Assembly: GCA_004352715.1 (NCBI GenBank)
Contig: SCFE01000088.1
Span: forward strand, 1,608,018-1,643,579
Origin: Hofstenia miamia
Taxonomy: Eukaryota > Xenacoelomorpha > Acoela
Direction: 5' to 3'
DNA: 35,562 nucleotides
Shown here: one piece after another, positions 31,187 through 35,562 of the stretch
How the letters are laid out: every line of letters begins with the position of its first letter
Numbering within the stretch: position 1 is the stretch's first letter
Notes under the pieces: generated by a model
The model's database searches: none
Told to the model about the DNA's origin: nothing
What the model saw: only the letters and a program-made list of their open reading frames with translations
Position numbers and translations under genes: made by a program

Positions 31187-31333
31187 CTCCCCCTCCAGCA
31201 CAGCTAATTAAGGATCACGACTCTTTCCCCATGGATTGCATAACTGCAAGTAATTGAGACTATATCTAAGTTGAAATATTTAGACATGATAAAAAATTGG
31301 TAGTAATAAATTAAAACATTGTTTTCACCACTC
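31187..31333 (-). other. Polypurine tract and 3' non-coding part of the minus-strand element
   Basis: Between the LTR and the 251-N gap. ACGACTCTTTCCCCATGGA (31217-31235) is nearly repeated at 31585-31603 (ACGACTCTTTCACCATGGA) across the gap, so the gap probably covers a duplicated segment of the coding end. Confidence 0.6.
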
Positions 31334-31584
31334 NNNNNNNNNNNNNNNNNNNNNNNNNNNNNNNNNNNNNNNNNNNNNNNNNNNNNNNNNNNNNNNNNNN
31401 NNNNNNNNNNNNNNNNNNNNNNNNNNNNNNNNNNNNNNNNNNNNNNNNNNNNNNNNNNNNNNNNNNNNNNNNNNNNNNNNNNNNNNNNNNNNNNNNNNNN
31501 NNNNNNNNNNNNNNNNNNNNNNNNNNNNNNNNNNNNNNNNNNNNNNNNNNNNNNNNNNNNNNNNNNNNNNNNNNNNNNNNNNNN
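31334..31584. other. Assembly gap, 251 N
   Basis: Unlike the 1000-N gaps this has an estimated size. It cuts the C-terminal end of the element protein and is bordered by a short near-repeat. Confidence 0.98.
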
Positions 31585-33515
31585 ACGACTCTTTCACCAT
31601 GGACCATCTCGACCGCTTGTTTAATCATGTCGTTAGCTTCCTGCATCTCCCATTCCGTCTTCTTGAATTTTTCATTCTTCGTTAATTTTAGCACGACCTC
31701 TTTCTCTGTTGTAACCAATTTCTTGTGTTTTAAGAACATTGGGTTCCTCAGTTTATTTGATATCATAAATTCTTCATAGAACTTCTCATATAACTTCAAG
31801 CCTTTAATTGCTATCATTAATGTCATCATACCGTCTACCCTGCTTGTATGTAATAATTCTGGACGTACTGTTGTGTCCGGGTAGAAGAATTCATAGGTCG
31901 ACCTTAGAGATTTCAAATTGATGCTTCATCGTAAAACGCACTGATATTATTTCTAATTTCCTCTCTCGTTATCTGCTCTGGATCGTTTTTTCCCAAACGT
32001 ATCATCGTTATAATCTCTACTCTGCGCATCACATCATAATAACGGTATTCAGAACTCCATAGTTCTCCCCAGACTATATCATTAATTCCAGAAAAGAGAA
32101 TTACTGTCTTCGTGTTTCTTTTCTCGATCTCTTTTCGAACTTTTCCAATTTGTTTGTGTATAGGCTCGCCTTCACTGTATAGATCATATGGGGTTACAGC
32201 GCCTTCGATAAACACCCTCTCTTTATTGTCGTTTTTACTTAAGATTTCTTTTGATCTCTTGTATCTTTCGTCTCTCACGATTCGTTCGGCGTCTTCTAGC
32301 TTGTTTACGTATGTGTTTTCTTCATGCCAAAAGGCTTTCACTGGTTTTTTCTTTTTCAACCGCCACGTAGGTAGTAGCATTGGTACCGAGATCGTCGGAG
32401 GTGGTGTGCATTTTAACAATGTAGTTAATGTTTGTTTTTCAATGTTCTCATACGATCCATCCATGTTTGATGTTGTCGCCATGCCAAATGTTGCGGGGTA
32501 GTTATTCTTGCTGGTATTTATACTCTCCCAGAAAGCATTCGTTAACCCATGTTTCATCAAATTTTTCGCAGTTTCTGAGTTCATTACCATCTTTGATGTA
32601 ATACATTCAATATCGACTGCTAGCTGATTGTTAGGTTGTAACATCTGTGTTACTTCTTGTTTTGTGAAGGCCTCGGTACATAAAATCTTTATCATAGACT
32701 TAGTTTCTCTTTCGTAGACCTCACCATAAATTCTTTGCACTATGTTATCGGTTTTTTCTCGCCGTACGGTTATTTCTACCAGCAAACGCTCATCATCCGT
32801 ATCGACCCATGATATTTCACTTGGTTCTTTTTCGCCCCACTTTTCTAGGTTCACTTTGTCGATTTCTCTCTGTGTATTTGGCGTAAGCGCAATTGTATTC
32901 GTTTGCAGCAGCATTTCTTCCATCCTCATTTCTTCCTGTGATTTACTTACCATTTCTATAATTTCTATAGGTCTATTCTCACCTTCTTTGCGCATAACTT
33001 CCGACTTTTTAATTATCTTCGTATAGGCGCACTGAGGATAATCTCGCACGTACTTTTTCATTTCGTTTGTAATGATTTTGTTGACTTGTTTTTCTGCTAC
33101 TCTCTGTATCGTGTCTATCGTGCTTACACTTTCTCTCCGTATTAGACTTCTGGTTGTCATCCATGGCTGTTGCTTTATTGCTTTTAATTTCGTGTTAGAG
33201 GTAGCTCCCCACATAAATTTCTTTGCTTCGTCATTAATTATGTCTATCTCTGCAGGACATATTCCAGTTTTGTTGGCGAGTTCCACTATGCTTGGTCTCC
33301 CAAGTGTGTGTTGCTGCGTTAACAACCGTACGTAATATTTCTCAAACTTCTGCTGTATCTTTTTCGTGGGTGACAAAGATAGTATGTCTACATATTGTAA
33401 CAGCCATTGCTTAATATTACTGGGTATCGGTGATATGGCTATCTCATAACGTTTATTTTTAGCCAAGCTTTTCCTCTCCTTCTTCCGAATTGGCAGCACT
33501 AATTTTTCATTGTTT
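31585..33515 (-). CDS. Unrecognised LTR-element protein, about 640 residues, one frameshift
   Basis: A long frame open from the 1000-N gap (33515) to TGA at 31913-31915, about 534 codons. After a -1 shift it continues to the 251-N gap at 31585. The N-terminus is lost in the gap, so no start codon is chosen. Composition is Lys/Glu/Thr-rich, cytosolic in character, with no signal peptide, membrane segment, zinc knuckle or RT, protease or integrase motif. Near the C-terminal third are YDLYSEGEPIHKQI, T-V-I-L-F-S-G-I-N-D-I-V-W-G, RYYDVMRRVEIITMI, and after the shift F-F-Y-P-D and HTS..D..M..MIA.KG.KL. These blocks are shared with 9170-9815. It is less AT-rich than its surroundings. It lies directly upstream of a polypurine tract and LTR, the place of a Gag-only or env-position gene. 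The function is unknown; an SGNH-like fold is a weak guess. Confidence 0.7.
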
Positions 33516-34515
33516 NNNNNNNNNNNNNNNNNNNNNNNNNNNNNNNNNNNNNNNNNNNNNNNNNNNNNNNNNNNNNNNNNNNNNNNNNNNNNNNNNNNNN
33601 NNNNNNNNNNNNNNNNNNNNNNNNNNNNNNNNNNNNNNNNNNNNNNNNNNNNNNNNNNNNNNNNNNNNNNNNNNNNNNNNNNNNNNNNNNNNNNNNNNNN
33701 NNNNNNNNNNNNNNNNNNNNNNNNNNNNNNNNNNNNNNNNNNNNNNNNNNNNNNNNNNNNNNNNNNNNNNNNNNNNNNNNNNNNNNNNNNNNNNNNNNNN
33801 NNNNNNNNNNNNNNNNNNNNNNNNNNNNNNNNNNNNNNNNNNNNNNNNNNNNNNNNNNNNNNNNNNNNNNNNNNNNNNNNNNNNNNNNNNNNNNNNNNNN
33901 NNNNNNNNNNNNNNNNNNNNNNNNNNNNNNNNNNNNNNNNNNNNNNNNNNNNNNNNNNNNNNNNNNNNNNNNNNNNNNNNNNNNNNNNNNNNNNNNNNNN
34001 NNNNNNNNNNNNNNNNNNNNNNNNNNNNNNNNNNNNNNNNNNNNNNNNNNNNNNNNNNNNNNNNNNNNNNNNNNNNNNNNNNNNNNNNNNNNNNNNNNNN
34101 NNNNNNNNNNNNNNNNNNNNNNNNNNNNNNNNNNNNNNNNNNNNNNNNNNNNNNNNNNNNNNNNNNNNNNNNNNNNNNNNNNNNNNNNNNNNNNNNNNNN
34201 NNNNNNNNNNNNNNNNNNNNNNNNNNNNNNNNNNNNNNNNNNNNNNNNNNNNNNNNNNNNNNNNNNNNNNNNNNNNNNNNNNNNNNNNNNNNNNNNNNNN
34301 NNNNNNNNNNNNNNNNNNNNNNNNNNNNNNNNNNNNNNNNNNNNNNNNNNNNNNNNNNNNNNNNNNNNNNNNNNNNNNNNNNNNNNNNNNNNNNNNNNNN
34401 NNNNNNNNNNNNNNNNNNNNNNNNNNNNNNNNNNNNNNNNNNNNNNNNNNNNNNNNNNNNNNNNNNNNNNNNNNNNNNNNNNNNNNNNNNNNNNNNNNNN
34501 NNNNNNNNNNNNNNN
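33516..34515. other. Assembly gap, 1000 N
   Basis: Placeholder-size gap between the 5' side of the element protein and the inverted GPCR-flank repeat. The 5' LTR of the element, if present, would be here. Confidence 0.99.
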
Positions 34516-35106
34516 AAAAAATGCTTTGTGAAGAAATAGATTTTTTAGAGAAATTTTAAACCTATTTAAATGTTCGAGGAACTATTTTTTGAATGTGTAC
34601 TTTCCATATTTGCAATTATAATATTAACCCACCCTATAATGTTTCCTTGCTGGAAACACTAAATAAGGATGTAGTATTTAGGTAGCATTCTAAAATATAT
34701 TTAGTACCCGATTACTTAAAAAAGGGCCTCGTATTTCCTTAGTGTTACACAATTACACAATTTAACCTTATTAATCTACTCTCTATATAGTACAGATCTA
34801 TGACAATCTTTCGCATATGTACAAGTTTTTATAAAATACAACCTAAAATTAGATATGGTTTCATTTGGAAAATTCATGTGCAATACATGTATTTGGGCAG
34901 AAATATAAAAAGATTATATACAATAAAATTGTATATATTCCTAATTTAGATACTTTGCCATTTGTCGACCTATTTTCTATAGACAGGTATGGAATAAAAG
35001 AAAAACCTCCACGATTCTAATAGTGCTGGCATTTTGCATTGGTTTTTTCGTGAGTGTTTGGTGGATTCCTGTGTGCTACGAAATGCATGGTTTGTTTTTT
35101 ATACAA

Positions 35107-35137
<31 letters not shown>

Positions 35138-35562
35138 CATAAGTTTGTTCGCATGAAACAAGAATAAGACGAATAAATTAACAAAACATTTTTGCATTGT
35201 TTGGTTGAATAACAGATGTTATCTACATTCACCCTGAAAACTTCAAATTACTATGCTATAGGACATCGAAGTATTTTACTTTGCTTGATTCAAATAAAGG
35301 ATTTCTATATATTAATAGGTGTTATTTTAAATATAAGCTTTATACCATTTTGCAATGTCCTTATAGTTCAAAGTAATTTTAAATGTGTTAAATGTGTCGA
35401 TTTGCTCAGTAGTTTTAATAATTTGGAAATAAATATGGACATTGAGCAATCAAAGAGCTGAACAATTTGACATTTTTTTTCATTCAATTCAGTAAATTTC
35501 TTGTGTTCTTAAAAATCCTTGAATTGAATTTTAGCATGTCAGCAATGGTAAATTTAGGTGAA
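34516..35562. repeat. Inverted long repeat, copy 2 (GPCR flank)
   Basis: Reverse complement of 15629-16692. 35562 pairs with 15629, and 34516 with about 16692, right at the gap edge. Similarity is high in the outer parts and low in about 34770-34890. The open frame 35216-35461 (+) has a counterpart in copy 1, but all differences I could check in it are non-synonymous, so it is not a conserved exon. The last 30 bases (35533-35562) are identical to the ECL2-like coding block of the receptor; a plus-strand receptor exon is expected just past the window end. Confidence 0.88.
35106..35139. repeat. (TA)n microsatellite in copy 2
   Basis: Interrupted TA run at the position of the longer run in copy 1 (16045-16112). 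Confidence 0.85.

Noticed and set aside
31905-31925. Programmed -1 ribosomal frameshift site
   Set aside because: The bases before the TGA do not form an X XXY YYZ slippery heptamer, and the related copy is continuous here.
32112-33335. Plus-strand frames opposite the element protein
   Set aside because: Shadows of the minus-strand coding frame, Ser/Phe-rich as expected from its complement.
35216-35461. 81-codon plus-strand frame that might encode the missing TM4 of a receptor copy
   Set aside because: Although hydrophobic in part and present in the inverted copy 1 (15700-15960), the differences between copies are non-synonymous, there is no Trp of TM4, and the splice phase after DRY does not fit.
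1-35562. CRISPR arrays, bacterial operons, tRNA or rRNA genes
   Set aside because: No regularly spaced repeats, no Shine-Dalgarno-linked gene runs, and no cloverleaf with A and B boxes or rRNA core was seen; everything points to a eukaryotic nuclear locus.

Overview
The window is nuclear DNA from an AT-rich animal, almost certainly an invertebrate. The evidence is a rhodopsin-type GPCR gene split by introns, (TA)n microsatellites, and fossils of many eukaryotic transposon classes (hAT, Tc1/mariner, Ty3/Gypsy LTR, non-LTR, MITE-like). There is no operon structure. I cannot name the species or phylum. It is a draft scaffold: three gaps are exactly 1000 N (4629-5628, 7292-8291, 33516-34515), with shorter gaps at 31334-31584 and 22881-22897 and single n at 504 and 6084. 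Long-range order across these gaps is therefore provisional.

Layout. 1-330: tail of a hAT transposase and its terminal repeat. 294-714: a perfect 210-bp tandem copy around a single n. 2375-3000 (-): dead Tc1-like transposase. 3287-3500: MITE-like element. 4373-4628 (+): start of an LTR whose family recurs at 31186 (-). 5862-7291: long repeat, repeated directly at 21686-22862. 8292-10170: LTR fragments plus a decayed copy of an unrecognised retroelement protein. 11598-12324: broken transposase-like reading frames. 14450-19013 (-): the GPCR gene. 19865-20083: MITE-like repeat. 23165-23880: truncated non-LTR retrotransposon. 23920-24250 (-): possible host exons. 25285-30400: dead Ty3/Gypsy retrotransposon. 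30590-33515 (-): LTR element carrying a long, mostly open, unrecognised protein. 34516-35562: inverted copy of part of the GPCR intron region.

The main host gene is the GPCR. TM1, TM2-TM3 (ending in DRY), TM5-ICL3 and TM6-TM7-tail (NPIIY) can each be read on the minus strand with good spacing. The exon for TM4 was not found. The ECL2 coding sequence runs into an in-frame TAG just before TM5, so this copy may be a pseudogene. A second, inverted copy of the flank of this exon ends the window, and its TM5 exon would lie just outside.

The most novel item is the minus-strand protein at 31585-33515. It sits immediately upstream of a polypurine tract and LTR, shows no RT, integrase or protease motif, and has a decayed relative at 9170-9815. 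The two share blocks including an ND(I/V)xW motif within an LF..(G)xND segment. I propose, weakly, an SGNH-hydrolase-like fold.
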